Shown in pieces: positions 1 to 8,772 of a stretch of 64,000 nucleotides of DNA (the first letter of the stretch is position 1; the number at the start of each line of letters is the position of its first letter). The stretch is from the NCBI RefSeq assembly GCF_000425385.1, contig NZ_AUDI01000012.1, forward strand, positions 62,001 through 126,000, written 5' to 3'. The position numbers and the translations under genes are program-made. The notes beneath the pieces are model-generated. The model was given only the letters and a program-made list of their open reading frames with translations, was not told the origin of the DNA and ran no database searches. Source of the stretch: Pseudoduganella violaceinigra DSM 15887. Lineage in GTDB: Bacteria > Pseudomonadota > Gammaproteobacteria > Burkholderiales > Burkholderiaceae_D.

Positions 1-1992
1 GGCGTTGTTGTCCTCCGCCGCGGGACACAGGGCTTGCGAGTGATGGCTGCGCGTGCCGGTCGCCGGGTAGACGGTCTCCACCGCATAGCAGGACGACGCC
101 AGCGGGGTGCTGTGATCGGTCCAGTCGCCAGCAGTGATATTGCTTGCGATGAGCTGCCCGTCGCGATAGATGTTATACCGGGCCTCACCCTGCAAGTTCG
201 CGCCCGGCGCGATATGCAGTCTCGCGCCCGGATTCCCGGGCACGATTTGGACGACGGGTTCCGGCGGTGCAGTGGATGCCGTCTCGCCGCCGGCAAAGGT
301 GATTTGCCTGCGTCCCGGCACCAGCGGCCCCATTTCCACCTCGACCAGGTTATCGTCCGCCAGCGCATTCCATGCGACGGGACCTTGGATGTCCTTGCCG
401 TTCACCTTTGCGCCGGTCGGCAGGTAGTAGCCCTCCAGCGCCACGGCAGGAGGAAGCTTGATCTTGATGCGCAGCCGCTTGCCATGCAGGGCGAGCCCGG
501 AAAGTTCCACCTGTTCGCTGCCCGTGAACCATTCGCGGCGCAGGCGGGACGTGATGAATGGATTGATGTTCAGGCGTTCCGAGTCCACGGTGACGCCGAA
601 CGCCTGCTGTACCACCATTCCCAGGAAAGCCCCGACAGACCAAAGCTGGCGCCGGGAATTGATGGCCGGTGCGGACGGATCGCCGCCTTGCCATTCCATG
701 TTCTCCATGTTCGACAGTTTCAGCGCCGCGCCTTGCAGCAGGCTGGCGTAGGCAGCATCCGCCACGGCTACGTTGCCGTATTGGGCCGCAGCGCGCAGGC
801 CGTAGGCGCTCACAAAGGGCCACAAGGCGCGATTGTGGTACGCCGGGACACCTGGCTGCTGCGGCCAGATCACCGGAGCCCCCAGCGGTCCATGCGGATA
901 GCGGGCCAGGATCGATTGCGCCTGTTCGGCATCCGCCACGCCTGTGATGATGGCGAGCGACTCGCCAAGCCAGTCGAACTTGTGCAGGGGCGCACCGTCG
1001 AAATGGCCTGCGGTCAGGCTGCTGTACATGCCGGCGTCCTTGAGCCACAGGCGGTCATTGATGGCAATCTTCAGGTCCGCCGCCCAGAGGACGTAGCGCC
1101 GCACATCGTCGTTATCGCCGGCTTCCAGTGCAAGTTCCGCAGCCAATGTCAGGGCTTTGTAATGTGCGACATTGGTCGACAGAGACTGCGACGTGGCCAT
1201 GCTGGAAAGGTCGTTCGAAATCCAGGCCGCATACGATTGCTCGCGCCAGTCGAGGAAGGACTGCTCTCCGTTGTACAGACCGCTCGCCGGATCGTAGGCG
1301 GCAATGCGGTCGTTCTCAATGGTATTGCGCAGGGCATGCAGCGCGGTCGCCGCAAATTGCGCGCGTTCTTCCGGCGGCAGGGATTTGAGCACCTGTTCGG
1401 CACCGAAGGCCCAGCTGACGCGGTCGGTGCTGACAGGCCAACTGCCGCCGCTGCCGGTATCCTGCACGATCTGCAGGCCGTCTTCGCTGCCTGCCGCCAG
1501 CGCCGGCTTCGCGCCGCGATAGCCGGAGAGCTTGAACTGCAGCGAGTTGCGAGTGCGTTGCGGGTCAAGCATCGCCAGGCCAAGACTAGCTGCGTAGGAC
1601 AGGTCGCGTGTCCACACGTAATGCCATTTCTCCCCGGTTTCGAAGCACAAGCATGCAATCGGCTGGCCAGCGTTATAGCTGCCGTCGCGGATCGCCTGTA
1701 CGGAATCCTGTTTCATTTCCGTAATTGCCAGCGCAAACAGGGCGTCGAAGGCCAGGTTGCCGCTGCGGACCTTGGGCTGGCCTGGCTGTTCGGCATAGGT
1801 GATCGACTGTGGCGCATTGTCGCGCAGCGGCATGGTGGTGGACTGCGTGTAGCTGCGCAGGTCCGCTTGCGTATCAGGCGTGGCGAAGCGCGCCTTGTAG
1901 GCGCCAAAAGGCAGCTCGAAACTGGTATCGGCCAGTGCTGGTGCGCACGCCACCGCACCCGCGATGGCTGCGGCAATAGCGCGCCGCATCAT
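1..1992 (-). CDS. exported six-hairpin glycoside hydrolase (glucoamylase-like), 3' end outside window
   Basis: The reading frame is open for 664 codons from ATG 1992 to the window edge without a stop, so the C-terminus is missing. It starts with a signal peptide ending near ALA-D (residue 22). The core has motifs typical of (alpha/alpha)6 six-hairpin glycosidases, notably WHYVWTRDLSYA near residue 118 and repeated W-rich helices such as ALWPFVSAYG and RRQLWSVGAF, followed by a beta-rich C-terminal part. The start overlaps the stop of the upstream amylase gene as ATGA, which suggests translational coupling. Its place in a starch locus suggests an exo-acting alpha-glucan hydrolase in the periplasm. 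The family (GH15, GH63 or an unassigned relative) cannot be fixed by eye. Confidence 0.75.
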   Translation of the reverse strand, partial: MMRRAIAAAIAGAVACAPALADTSFELPFGAYKARFATPDTQADLRSYTQSTTMPLRDNAPQSITYAEQPGQPKVRSGNLAFDALFALAITEMKQDSVQAIRDGSYNAGQPIACLCFETGEKWHYVWTRDLSYAASLGLAMLDPQRTRNSLQFKLSGYRGAKPALAAGSEDGLQIVQDTGSGGSWPVSTDRVSWAFGAEQVLKSLPPEERAQFAATALHALRNTIENDRIAAYDPASGLYNGEQSFLDWREQSYAAWISNDLSSMATSQSLSTNVAHYKALTLAAELALEAGDNDDVRRYVLWAADLKIAINDRLWLKDAGMYSSLTAGHFDGAPLHKFDWLGESLAIITGVADAEQAQSILARYPHGPLGAPVIWPQQPGVPAYHNRALWPFVSAYGLRAAAQYGNVAVADAAYASLLQGAALKLSNMENMEWQGGDPSAPAINSRRQLWSVGAFLGMVVQQAFGVTVDSERLNINPFITSRLRREWFTGSEQVELSGLALHGKRLRIKIKLPPAVALEGYYLPTGAKVNGKDIQGPVAWNALADDNLVEVEMGPLVPGRRQITFAGGETASTAPPEPVVQIVPGNPGARLHIAPGANLQGEARYNIYRDGQLIASNITAGDWTDHSTPLASSCYAVETVYPATGTRSHHSQALCPAAEDNNA

Positions 1993-3812
1993 TGGACCTC
2001 CATCACGAGCACGCTGCGGGCAGGCAGGGTGAATTTCCCATCGAGCGGCATGCTGCGGCCGGTGATGACGTCGGTGCCGGTTTTCGCGCCAGCCAGCATT
2101 TCGCGGAAGCGGTCGGCGTCCAGTGTGATGTCTCTGGCATTCTTGTTTAGCGCCACCATGATTTTTTGTGTGCCATCGTAACGGAAGTAGACATAGGTAT
2201 CCTGTTCCGGACCGAACTGCATCATTTTGCCATGCTGGACCGCGCTGGATGTCTTGCGCCAGTTGGCGAGCTTCTTCACGAAAACCTGCATCCCGCGCTG
2301 TTCCGCGCTCAGGCCTTCGCCGGTGAATGCGTTTACCTTGTCGCCGGCCCAGCCGCCCGGCATATCGTGGCGGTAGGACGGATCGTCGCGGCCCTTCACC
2401 GTGCTTGGCATCAGGACCTCCGTCCCGTAGTAGAACTGCGGAATGCGCGGCACGGTCATCGTAAAGGCCAGCGCCATGCGCAACAGGGCGGGGTCGCTGT
2501 TCACCATGCTGAAGCTGCGCGCCAGGTCGTGGTTTCCTTCGAACAGGACCAGGTTGGAAGGATTCGGATAGAGGTAATCCTGCGCCAGTGTTTCGTAGAC
2601 GTCGTAAAGGCGGTAAGTGCCGTCTGTGTCGCCCAGCGCCTTGCGCAGCACGTCGTTCAGGGGGAAGTCCATCATGCTTGGTGCGTTGAGCGCCTGCCAG
2701 CGGGCCACGATGGGAATCCGCGTGCTCCATTCCTCGCCGACCATATTCAGGTTCGGGTATTCCGCCAGCAGGCGTTTCGACCATTCGGTCAGGAAGGCCG
2801 ATTCGGAGTAGCCGTAAGTATCCACGCGCAGGCCCGACAGGCCCGCATACTCGATCCACCAGATATTGTTCTGGATAAGATAGTTGGCCACGTAGGGATT
2901 GCCCTGGTTCATATCCGGCATCTGCGGTCCGAACCAGCCCTGGGTAAAGTTGCGCGCGTCTTCCTTGCTGCCGTACGGGTCGGTGTTGGCGACACGGTGG
3001 TGGGCGGTCGGCGTGTACTTGCCGTCGTAGCTGAGCCAGTCCGGCATCGGCATATCCTTCATCCACCAGTGGCGGCTGCCGATGTGGCTCAGCACCACGT
3101 CCTGGATCACGCCAATGCCGCGCGAGCGCGCCTGCGCCACGAAGGCTTTGTAGTCCTCGTTGCTGCCATAGCGCGCGTCGATCTTGTAATGGTTGGTGGC
3201 CGCGTAGCCATGGTAGGAGTGGATATCCTGGTTGTTCTCCACCAGTGGCGTCGGCCAAATCTGAGTGAATCCCATCTCTTTCACATAGTCGAGGTGTGCG
3301 GCCATGCCGGCCAGGTCGCCGCCGTGGCGGCCGTTGCCGTCGGCCCGATTGGCCTGGTCCGGCATGCCGGCCACGCTGTCGTTGGCAGTGTCGCCGTTGG
3401 CGAAGCGGTCCGGCATGACCTGGTAGATGGCGTCGGCACTGGTGAATCCCTGGCGCTGCGCGGAACCGGGGGCGCGCGCCAGGAGCTGGTAGCTATATAG
3501 AAGGGCGGCTTTGCCCGGCGCTGAAAAACGGATATCGAAGCGCCCTGGGGCAACGCCGGGCGCCAGTATCAGGTCGATGAACATGTAATTGCGGTTGGCG
3601 ACCCGGCTGACGCTGCCGATCCGCACGCCCGGGTAGTCGATGGCCGGTTCCAGCTCCGCCACGTTCGTCGCATGCACCATCAGCTGCAGTTTGGGGCTGT
3701 GCATGCCGGCCCACCAGAATGGCGGCTCCATATGCCGGACCGTGGCGGGGGCGGCGGCTGCCCCTTGCAGTAAAGCAATACCCAGCAGGGCGGCGAATGC
3801 GGTCTTCTTCAT
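1989..3812 (-). CDS. periplasmic GH13 cyclomaltodextrinase/neopullulanase (SusA-like)
   Basis: A 607-residue alpha-amylase-family enzyme with a signal peptide (about residues 1-20), a beta-sandwich N-domain to about residue 110, the (beta/alpha)8 barrel and a C-terminal sandwich ending in LPARSVLVMEVQ. GH13 catalytic residues are D331 (GLRVD), E360 (MVGE) and D429 (FEGNHD). Region I reads DVVLSH (238-243), with Ser where most maltodextrinases have Asn. It should hydrolyse cyclodextrins, pullulan-type or linear maltodextrins in the periplasm. GGGAG lies five bases before the ATG. It is transcribed divergently from the TonB receptor across a region with TGTAG-N5-CTACA operators and is coupled to the six-hairpin gene downstream. 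Confidence 0.93.
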   Translation of the reverse strand: MKKTAFAALLGIALLQGAAAAPATVRHMEPPFWWAGMHSPKLQLMVHATNVAELEPAIDYPGVRIGSVSRVANRNYMFIDLILAPGVAPGRFDIRFSAPGKAALLYSYQLLARAPGSAQRQGFTSADAIYQVMPDRFANGDTANDSVAGMPDQANRADGNGRHGGDLAGMAAHLDYVKEMGFTQIWPTPLVENNQDIHSYHGYAATNHYKIDARYGSNEDYKAFVAQARSRGIGVIQDVVLSHIGSRHWWMKDMPMPDWLSYDGKYTPTAHHRVANTDPYGSKEDARNFTQGWFGPQMPDMNQGNPYVANYLIQNNIWWIEYAGLSGLRVDTYGYSESAFLTEWSKRLLAEYPNLNMVGEEWSTRIPIVARWQALNAPSMMDFPLNDVLRKALGDTDGTYRLYDVYETLAQDYLYPNPSNLVLFEGNHDLARSFSMVNSDPALLRMALAFTMTVPRIPQFYYGTEVLMPSTVKGRDDPSYRHDMPGGWAGDKVNAFTGEGLSAEQRGMQVFVKKLANWRKTSSAVQHGKMMQFGPEQDTYVYFRYDGTQKIMVALNKNARDITLDADRFREMLAGAKTGTDVITGRSMPLDGKFTLPARSVLVMEVQ

Positions 3813-3863
3813 CGGGTCTCCCGTTCGAATAACTTATGGGCCCGACAATACACTTAATTTTCG

Positions 3864-3878
3864 TGTAGTTCCACTACA
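3864..3878. promoter_or_regulatory. operator O1, perfect TGTAG-TTCCA-CTACA palindrome
   Basis: Perfect 15-bp palindrome, extended to 17 bp as GTGTAGT-TCC-ACTACAC (3863-3879). It lies about 50 bp before the amylase start and 250 bp before the receptor start. The same motif recurs at 11149, 19434 and 27066. The odd symmetry (a single central base) is unlike LacI operators and resembles the TGTA...TACA sites described for RpiR-family HexR. Confidence 0.8.
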
Positions 3879-3896
3879 CATCGGTATGCGCAGAGT

Positions 3897-3911
3897 TGTA
3901 GCCGAAATACA
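3897..3911. promoter_or_regulatory. operator-like copy TGTAG-CCGAA-ATACA
   Basis: Nine of ten arm positions match the TGTAG-N5-CTACA motif. Its start is 33 bp after that of the perfect copy at 3864, about three helical turns, similar to the 34-bp spacing of the pair upstream of the pullulanase. It is also a perfect GTTGTA-N7-TACAAC dyad (3895-3913). Confidence 0.5.
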
Positions 3912-3985
3912 ACGTGCTTGCCAAAAATCCCAGAGGGAGCCCGCCAATAGAGGCAGAAATACACGGCTGTGATGATGGTCATTCA

Positions 3986-4076
3986 TTGACATCAAATCTA
4001 GTTTTAGTACAGAATCCGGCTCAGAGCGTCCGTAAGAGCGTTCGATTTCCAAGGATTCCCGTGTAGTCGAAATAAA
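3986..4076 (+). promoter_or_regulatory. probable receptor promoter with two degenerate operators
   Basis: TTGACA at 3986-3991 is followed after 16 bases by TACAGA (4008-4013). The -10 region is overlapped by TCTAG-TTTTA-GTACA (3997-4011, 8/10 arm matches), and TGTAG-TCGAA-ATAAA (4062-4076, 8/10) lies downstream. Sites over the -10 box and downstream would fit repression. Transcript start is not known. Confidence 0.45.
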
Positions 4077-4127
4077 CCGGTCTGGGCAGGTTGCGGGAAA
4101 AAATGTTTAATAAGTGAGGGGACTTTG

Positions 4128-6857
4128 ATGACTATCTTCGCCACCAAGCGAGGCAATACCGCTTTCCGACTGAGCCCGGTTGCGGCCGGCTGTGCTGTTT
4201 TCGTATCCGCAATTGCAGGTTCCGCCTACGCGCAGACCGCGGCCACCGGCCAGGCAGCTGAAGCGCCAATGCAATCCGTGACCGTGTCGGGTATCCGCCG
4301 CGGGATTGAGGACGCAATCTCGGTAAAGAAAAACGCGACTTCCATCGTCGAGGCCATCTCTTCGGAAGACATCGGCAAGCTGCCGGATAGCTCCATCGCC
4401 GAATCCATCGCCCGTCTGCCAGGCCTGGCCGCCCAGCGCGTTGCCGGCCGCGCCCAGAACATTTCCGTACGTGGTCTGTCGCCGGACTTCGCCACCACCT
4501 TGCTGAATGGCCGCGAGCAGGTCTCGACCGGTGACAACCGCAGCGTCGAATTCGACCAGTATCCGTCTGAGCTGATCAGCGCAGTGACCATTTACAAGAC
4601 CCCTGACGCCGGCATGGTCGGCCAGGGCTTGTCCGGTACCCTCGACCTGCAAGCCGTGCGTCCCTTGGCCTTCGGCGCGCGCACCGTGTCCATGAACGCC
4701 CGCATGGAAAAGAACTCGATGGGCCGGATCGCCGATACCAGCTCGCGCGGCGGCCGCTTCAGCTTCAGCTACATCGACCAGTTCGCGGACCGCACCATCG
4801 GTGTGGCGCTGGGCTTTGCCCACCTGGATTCCCCGGTCCTGGACCAGGAGACCGGCCTGTACGAGCCATGGAAGAACGAGTCCCGTCCAGGCGTGCCTGC
4901 CGGTACCAACGTCACCGACGGCATCAAGTCCCTGGCACGCAGCGGCTACAACAAGCGCGACGGCCTGATGGGCGTGCTGCAGTACCGTCCGAACAAGAGC
5001 TTCACCTCGATGATCGACGTGTATGCGTCGCGCTTCAAGCATGAAGACACCGCCAACCAGTTCGAAGTACACGTCGGCGGCTACAACGGCGGCTTCACGC
5101 CGGGCCTGAACTTCCAGAATGTCACCACCGACAACGGCGCCTTCGCGACCGGCACCGCAACCGGTGTGTATCCGCTGGTGCGCGGCATGTACGACAAGCG
5201 CAAGGACGATATCCGCGCTATCGGCTGGAACAATGAATGGAAGCTGAGTGGCTGGTCCCTGGTGGCCGATATCAGCCGTTCCACCGCCAAGCGCGATGAA
5301 ACGAACCTGGAAAACAACCTGCAGATCAGCGACGCCGCCGGCAACCCATATCTGGATTCCGTCGCCCTGGCACTGCGCACCGGCGGTTTCCCGACCATGG
5401 ATCCGGGCCGCAACTACAGCGACCCTTCCAGCCTGTATGTGCGCAAGACCATCTACGGTTCGGGCTACGGCAAGACCCCGCATGTGGAAGATACGCTGAA
5501 CGGCTATAAGCTGGCGGCCAATATCCAGTCATCCGGCGCGGTGGAAAAGTACTTCTCGAGTTTCGATATCGGCGTCCATTACTCCGACCGCAGCAAGGAC
5601 AAGCGCCAGCCTGAAGGCGATATTCTGCTGAATGGCGCACCGACCACCATTTCCTCCGACCTGATGTACGCGCCGGTCGACCTGGGCTTTGCCGGCGTGG
5701 GTACCATCCCTGCCTGGAACGTTCCAGGCGTCGTGTCCAAGTACATGACCTTCGCTCCGGTAGACAACAAGAACTATCTGATCTCGAAGGCCTGGACCGT
5801 CAACGAGAAGATCACCACGTCCTTCGCCAAGGCCAATATCGAACACGAGCTGGGCGACGTCAGCCTGCGCGGCAACTTCGGCGTGCAGGTCCAGCACACG
5901 GATCAATCGTCCGACGCCAAATACTGGGACGGCACCGCCCCGGTCGGCCAGGAAGTCAAGGCTGTCCACGACGGCAAGACCTACACGGACGTGCTGCCTA
6001 GCCTGAACCTGGCTTTCCAGCTGCCGAACGATCATACCGTGCGTATGGCATTGGCCAAGCAGATCGCCCGTCCGCGTGTCGACCAGCTGCGCTCCGCGCT
6101 GGACTTCAACGTCAGCACCAACACCTTCAAACCGGGCGGCGAAGGCGGCAATGCCCAGCTGGATCCATGGCGCGCCAAGGCGTTCGACCTGTCGTATGAA
6201 AAATACTTCGGCAAGAAAGCCTATGCGGCGGTGGCGTTCTTCTACAAGAAGCTGGACACCTACATCTTCACCCAGACCATGGAGCACGACTTCTCGGCGC
6301 AGATTCCTGGCACCAATGCGATCACGCCGATCGGTAACTACAAGGCTCCGTACAACGGCCATGGCGGCATCATGAAGGGCCTGGAGCTGACCGCTTCGCT
6401 GCCCCTGAACATGCTGACCCCAGCTCTGGACGGCTTCGGCATGAGCGGCAGCTACTCGTACACCGACAGCGCCATCACCATCGAAGATCCGAACGCGAGC
6501 CTGGGCAAGAACATCATGCTGCCAGGCCTGTCGAAGAACACCAGCAATCTGACCGTGTACTACGAGAAGAACGGCTTCGAGACCCGTCTGAGCCAGCGCA
6601 AGCGTTCTGACTTCGTGGGAGAGATCGGCAACTTCGCCGGCGAGCGTTCGCTGCGCTACGTGGTGGGCGAGAACATCCTCGACTTCCAGATCGGCTACAG
6701 CTTCAGCGAAGGCATGTTCAAGGGCCTGGGCCTGGTGCTCCAGGTGAACAATCTGCGCAACGCCGCCTACGAAACCTACAACGGCAACCGCAACCAGCAA
6801 CTGGAATACCAGAAGTATGGCCGTACTGTCCTGCTGGGCGCGAACTACAAGTTCTAA
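4128..6857 (+). CDS. TonB-dependent maltodextrin receptor (MalA-like)
   Basis: A 909-residue outer-membrane receptor. The N-terminus is a long signal peptide ending SAYAQ; a plug domain follows, with VTVSGIRRGIEDAI, GKLPDSSIAESIARLPG and NISVRGLSPDF, then the 22-strand barrel ending in aromatic LLGANYKF. It takes up a substrate across the outer membrane using TonB-ExbBD energy. ATG 4128 is chosen over the in-frame TTG just before it because GAGGGG (4116-4121) is well spaced. Its place between starch hydrolases and its operators argue for maltodextrin, like MalA of Caulobacter; this substrate is inferred. No TonB-ExbBD genes lie in the window. Confidence 0.9.
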   Translation: MTIFATKRGNTAFRLSPVAAGCAVFVSAIAGSAYAQTAATGQAAEAPMQSVTVSGIRRGIEDAISVKKNATSIVEAISSEDIGKLPDSSIAESIARLPGLAAQRVAGRAQNISVRGLSPDFATTLLNGREQVSTGDNRSVEFDQYPSELISAVTIYKTPDAGMVGQGLSGTLDLQAVRPLAFGARTVSMNARMEKNSMGRIADTSSRGGRFSFSYIDQFADRTIGVALGFAHLDSPVLDQETGLYEPWKNESRPGVPAGTNVTDGIKSLARSGYNKRDGLMGVLQYRPNKSFTSMIDVYASRFKHEDTANQFEVHVGGYNGGFTPGLNFQNVTTDNGAFATGTATGVYPLVRGMYDKRKDDIRAIGWNNEWKLSGWSLVADISRSTAKRDETNLENNLQISDAAGNPYLDSVALALRTGGFPTMDPGRNYSDPSSLYVRKTIYGSGYGKTPHVEDTLNGYKLAANIQSSGAVEKYFSSFDIGVHYSDRSKDKRQPEGDILLNGAPTTISSDLMYAPVDLGFAGVGTIPAWNVPGVVSKYMTFAPVDNKNYLISKAWTVNEKITTSFAKANIEHELGDVSLRGNFGVQVQHTDQSSDAKYWDGTAPVGQEVKAVHDGKTYTDVLPSLNLAFQLPNDHTVRMALAKQIARPRVDQLRSALDFNVSTNTFKPGGEGGNAQLDPWRAKAFDLSYEKYFGKKAYAAVAFFYKKLDTYIFTQTMEHDFSAQIPGTNAITPIGNYKAPYNGHGGIMKGLELTASLPLNMLTPALDGFGMSGSYSYTDSAITIEDPNASLGKNIMLPGLSKNTSNLTVYYEKNGFETRLSQRKRSDFVGEIGNFAGERSLRYVVGENILDFQIGYSFSEGMFKGLGLVLQVNNLRNAAYETYNGNRNQQLEYQKYGRTVLLGANYKF

Positions 6858-6869
6858 GCATCCAGCTGT

Positions 6870-6903
6870 AAAAAAAATCGGGGGCCGCGGCCCCCGATTT
6901 TTG
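6870..6903. terminator. strong bidirectional intrinsic terminator
   Basis: A perfect 24-bp GC-rich palindrome (6876-6899) flanked by seven A residues on the left and a T run on the right. It ends both the TonB receptor (+) and the convergent M2 peptidase (-). Confidence 0.9.
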
Positions 6904-6906
6904 TAT

Positions 6907-8727
6907 TTACTTGGCTTTCGCGGCCAACTGCTTGTTTTGCTCGTCCAGCCAGACTTTCAGCGGGGCGAAGTAATCCAGCAGGGCCTGGCCGTCGATGCGA
7001 TCTTCGCCGGTGGCGGCCTTCAGCTCTTCAGGCCATGGCTTGGACGTACCCATCTCCAGCATGGACCACAGCTTCTTGCCGGCCTTCTCGCTGCCGTAGA
7101 TCGAGCATTGGTGCAACGGGCCGGTGTAGCCGGCTTCCTTGCACAGGGCGCGATGGAACTGGAACTGCAGCAGGTGGGCCAGGAAGTAGCGCGCATACGG
7201 CACGTCGGCGGCCACGTGGTACTTGGCGCCGGCATCGAAGCCGTCAGGCTGCATCGGCAGCGGGCGCTTCACGCCCATGTACTGCTCGCGCAGCTGCCAC
7301 CAGCTCTTGTCGTAGTCGGCAGGCTTGGTCTTGCCGCTGTAGACGTCCCAGCGCCATTTGTCCACGGAGTAGCCGAACGGCAGGAAAGCCACCTTGGCCA
7401 GCGCGCGCTTCAGCAGCACGCCGATGTCGGCGTTCGGATCCGGGTTCTCGTTCATCAGGCCGACCTTCTTCAGGTAGCTCGGGGTGATGGACAGGGCAAT
7501 GGTGTCGCCGATTGCTTCGTGGAAGCCGTCGTTGGCGCCGTTGCGGAACAGGTTGGACTGGTTCTTGTAAGCCAGGTCGTAGTAAATGTGGCCCAGCTCA
7601 TGGTGGATGACGGCGAATTCTTCTTCGGTCGGGCGGATGCACATCTTGATGCGCACATCGTCCTTGCCGTCCATCTGCCATGCGGAAGCGTGGCAAACCA
7701 CGTCGCGGTCGCGCGGTTTTTCCAGCAGCGAGCGCTGGTAGAAGGTTTCAGGCAGCTTTGGCATGCCGAGCGAGGTGTAGAAACGCTCGCCGTACTGCAC
7801 CATTTCCTTGGCGCTGGTTTTGCGCTCTTCCAGCACATTACTCAAGTCGAATTTGGAAGCGCCGGTGGCAGGCATCAGCAGCGGGTAGATATTTTCCCAG
7901 CTCTGGCTCCACATATTGCCGAACAGGTGGGCCGGGATCGGGCCTTCCAGCGGTACCACGTCCGGGCCGTAGGCTTCGCGCAGCTTGTAGCGCGCGTAGG
8001 TGTGCAGGGAATCGTACAGCGGCTTCACTTGCTGCCAGGTGCGTTCCATCTCGGCCGAGAACTGGTCCGGCGTCATGTCGTAGCCCGAACGCCACAGGGC
8101 GCCGGTGTCGGCATAACCCATTTCGCGCGCGCCCTTGTTGGACAGTTCGACGTAGTCGCTGTACAGCTTCTTGTAGGAAGGCGACTGCATATGCCAGCCG
8201 TTCCACGCGTCCAGCAGGACTTTCGGATCGCGGCTGGTGGCCAGGGTCTTTTCCAGATCGCCCAGGGCCATGCACTGGCGACCGTCGGTCGGGCAGTACT
8301 TGGCTTTGCCGTAGGCGCCATTCAGCTTGGCGTTGCCGTCGGCGTAAGCCTGGCGTTCCTTCGGATCCGGCAGCATCAGCGTCAGCTGCAGCAGTTTGAT
8401 CTTGCGCGCTTCATCGTCGCTCAGTTTGACGCCGTTGAAACGGCGTGCTTCCAGCGCCGCCTGGCCGGCCGCATCCAGCTGCAGCTCGCCGAAATAGGCG
8501 GTCAGCGCTTCGGTGTCGTCGGTGATGAAGTTCTGCGCTACCCACGAAGCCTTATTGGCGTCGTCGCTCAGCTTGTCGAACTTTTCTTCGGTCTGCGCGA
8601 TGAACTTCCTGGCCTCGGCCGGGGTGCCCTTGCCTTTTTTCGGGGCTGGAGCGGCATGGGCGAAGCCCGCTGCCAAGGCCAGTCCCAGTGCCAGAACCAG
8701 TGGCTTTTTCATAGTCGTTTTAATCAA
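6907..8727 (-). CDS. exported M2-family metallopeptidase (peptidyl-dipeptidase, ACE-like)
   Basis: A 606-residue zinc peptidase with signal peptide (cleavage after FAHA) and the HEXXH motif HHELGHIYYD (H376, E377, H380, numbered from the TTG). It should release C-terminal dipeptides in the periplasm. The start is uncertain: GAGGAG lies six bases before TTG 8727 but 21 bases before the in-frame ATG at 8712, so ribosome binding favours the TTG. The region to the divergent GH31 gene is only 44 bp. Why a dipeptidase sits inside a starch locus is not evident from sequence. Confidence 0.9.
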   Translation of the reverse strand: MIKTTMKKPLVLALGLALAAGFAHAAPAPKKGKGTPAEARKFIAQTEEKFDKLSDDANKASWVAQNFITDDTEALTAYFGELQLDAAGQAALEARRFNGVKLSDDEARKIKLLQLTLMLPDPKERQAYADGNAKLNGAYGKAKYCPTDGRQCMALGDLEKTLATSRDPKVLLDAWNGWHMQSPSYKKLYSDYVELSNKGAREMGYADTGALWRSGYDMTPDQFSAEMERTWQQVKPLYDSLHTYARYKLREAYGPDVVPLEGPIPAHLFGNMWSQSWENIYPLLMPATGASKFDLSNVLEERKTSAKEMVQYGERFYTSLGMPKLPETFYQRSLLEKPRDRDVVCHASAWQMDGKDDVRIKMCIRPTEEEFAVIHHELGHIYYDLAYKNQSNLFRNGANDGFHEAIGDTIALSITPSYLKKVGLMNENPDPNADIGVLLKRALAKVAFLPFGYSVDKWRWDVYSGKTKPADYDKSWWQLREQYMGVKRPLPMQPDGFDAGAKYHVAADVPYARYFLAHLLQFQFHRALCKEAGYTGPLHQCSIYGSEKAGKKLWSMLEMGTSKPWPEELKAATGEDRIDGQALLDYFAPLKVWLDEQNKQLAAKAK

Positions 8728-8757
8728 TTCAATCTCCTCTCTGATAAAACTGCCCGC

Positions 8758-8772
8758 TAATATAACACCCCA
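8758..8772 (+). promoter_or_regulatory. -10 element next to the GH31 start; possible leaderless mRNA
   Basis: TAATAT (8758-8763) ends eight bases before ATG 8772 and no Shine-Dalgarno sequence precedes the ATG. If this is the -10 box, transcription would begin at or next to the start codon. No good -35 is present. Confidence 0.4.

Larger units (their letters stand above)
3813..4127. other. 315-bp divergent regulatory region between the amylase and TonB receptor genes
   Basis: No gene is seen here. The stretch is AT-richer than its surroundings and carries one perfect and three degenerate copies of the 15-bp dyad TGTAG-N5-CTACA, plus a TTGACA-based promoter for the receptor. It serves the amylase operon on the minus strand and the receptor on the plus strand. 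Confidence 0.8.

Noticed and set aside
34-2181. 715-codon plus-strand open frame opposite the six-hairpin hydrolase
   Set aside because: It is a mirror frame of the minus-strand gene in GC-rich DNA: no start signals, no domain, and the opposite strand carries signal peptide and enzyme motifs.
4107-5483. 458-codon minus-strand frame across the TonB receptor
   Set aside because: Shadow frame; the plus strand encodes a clear plug and barrel.
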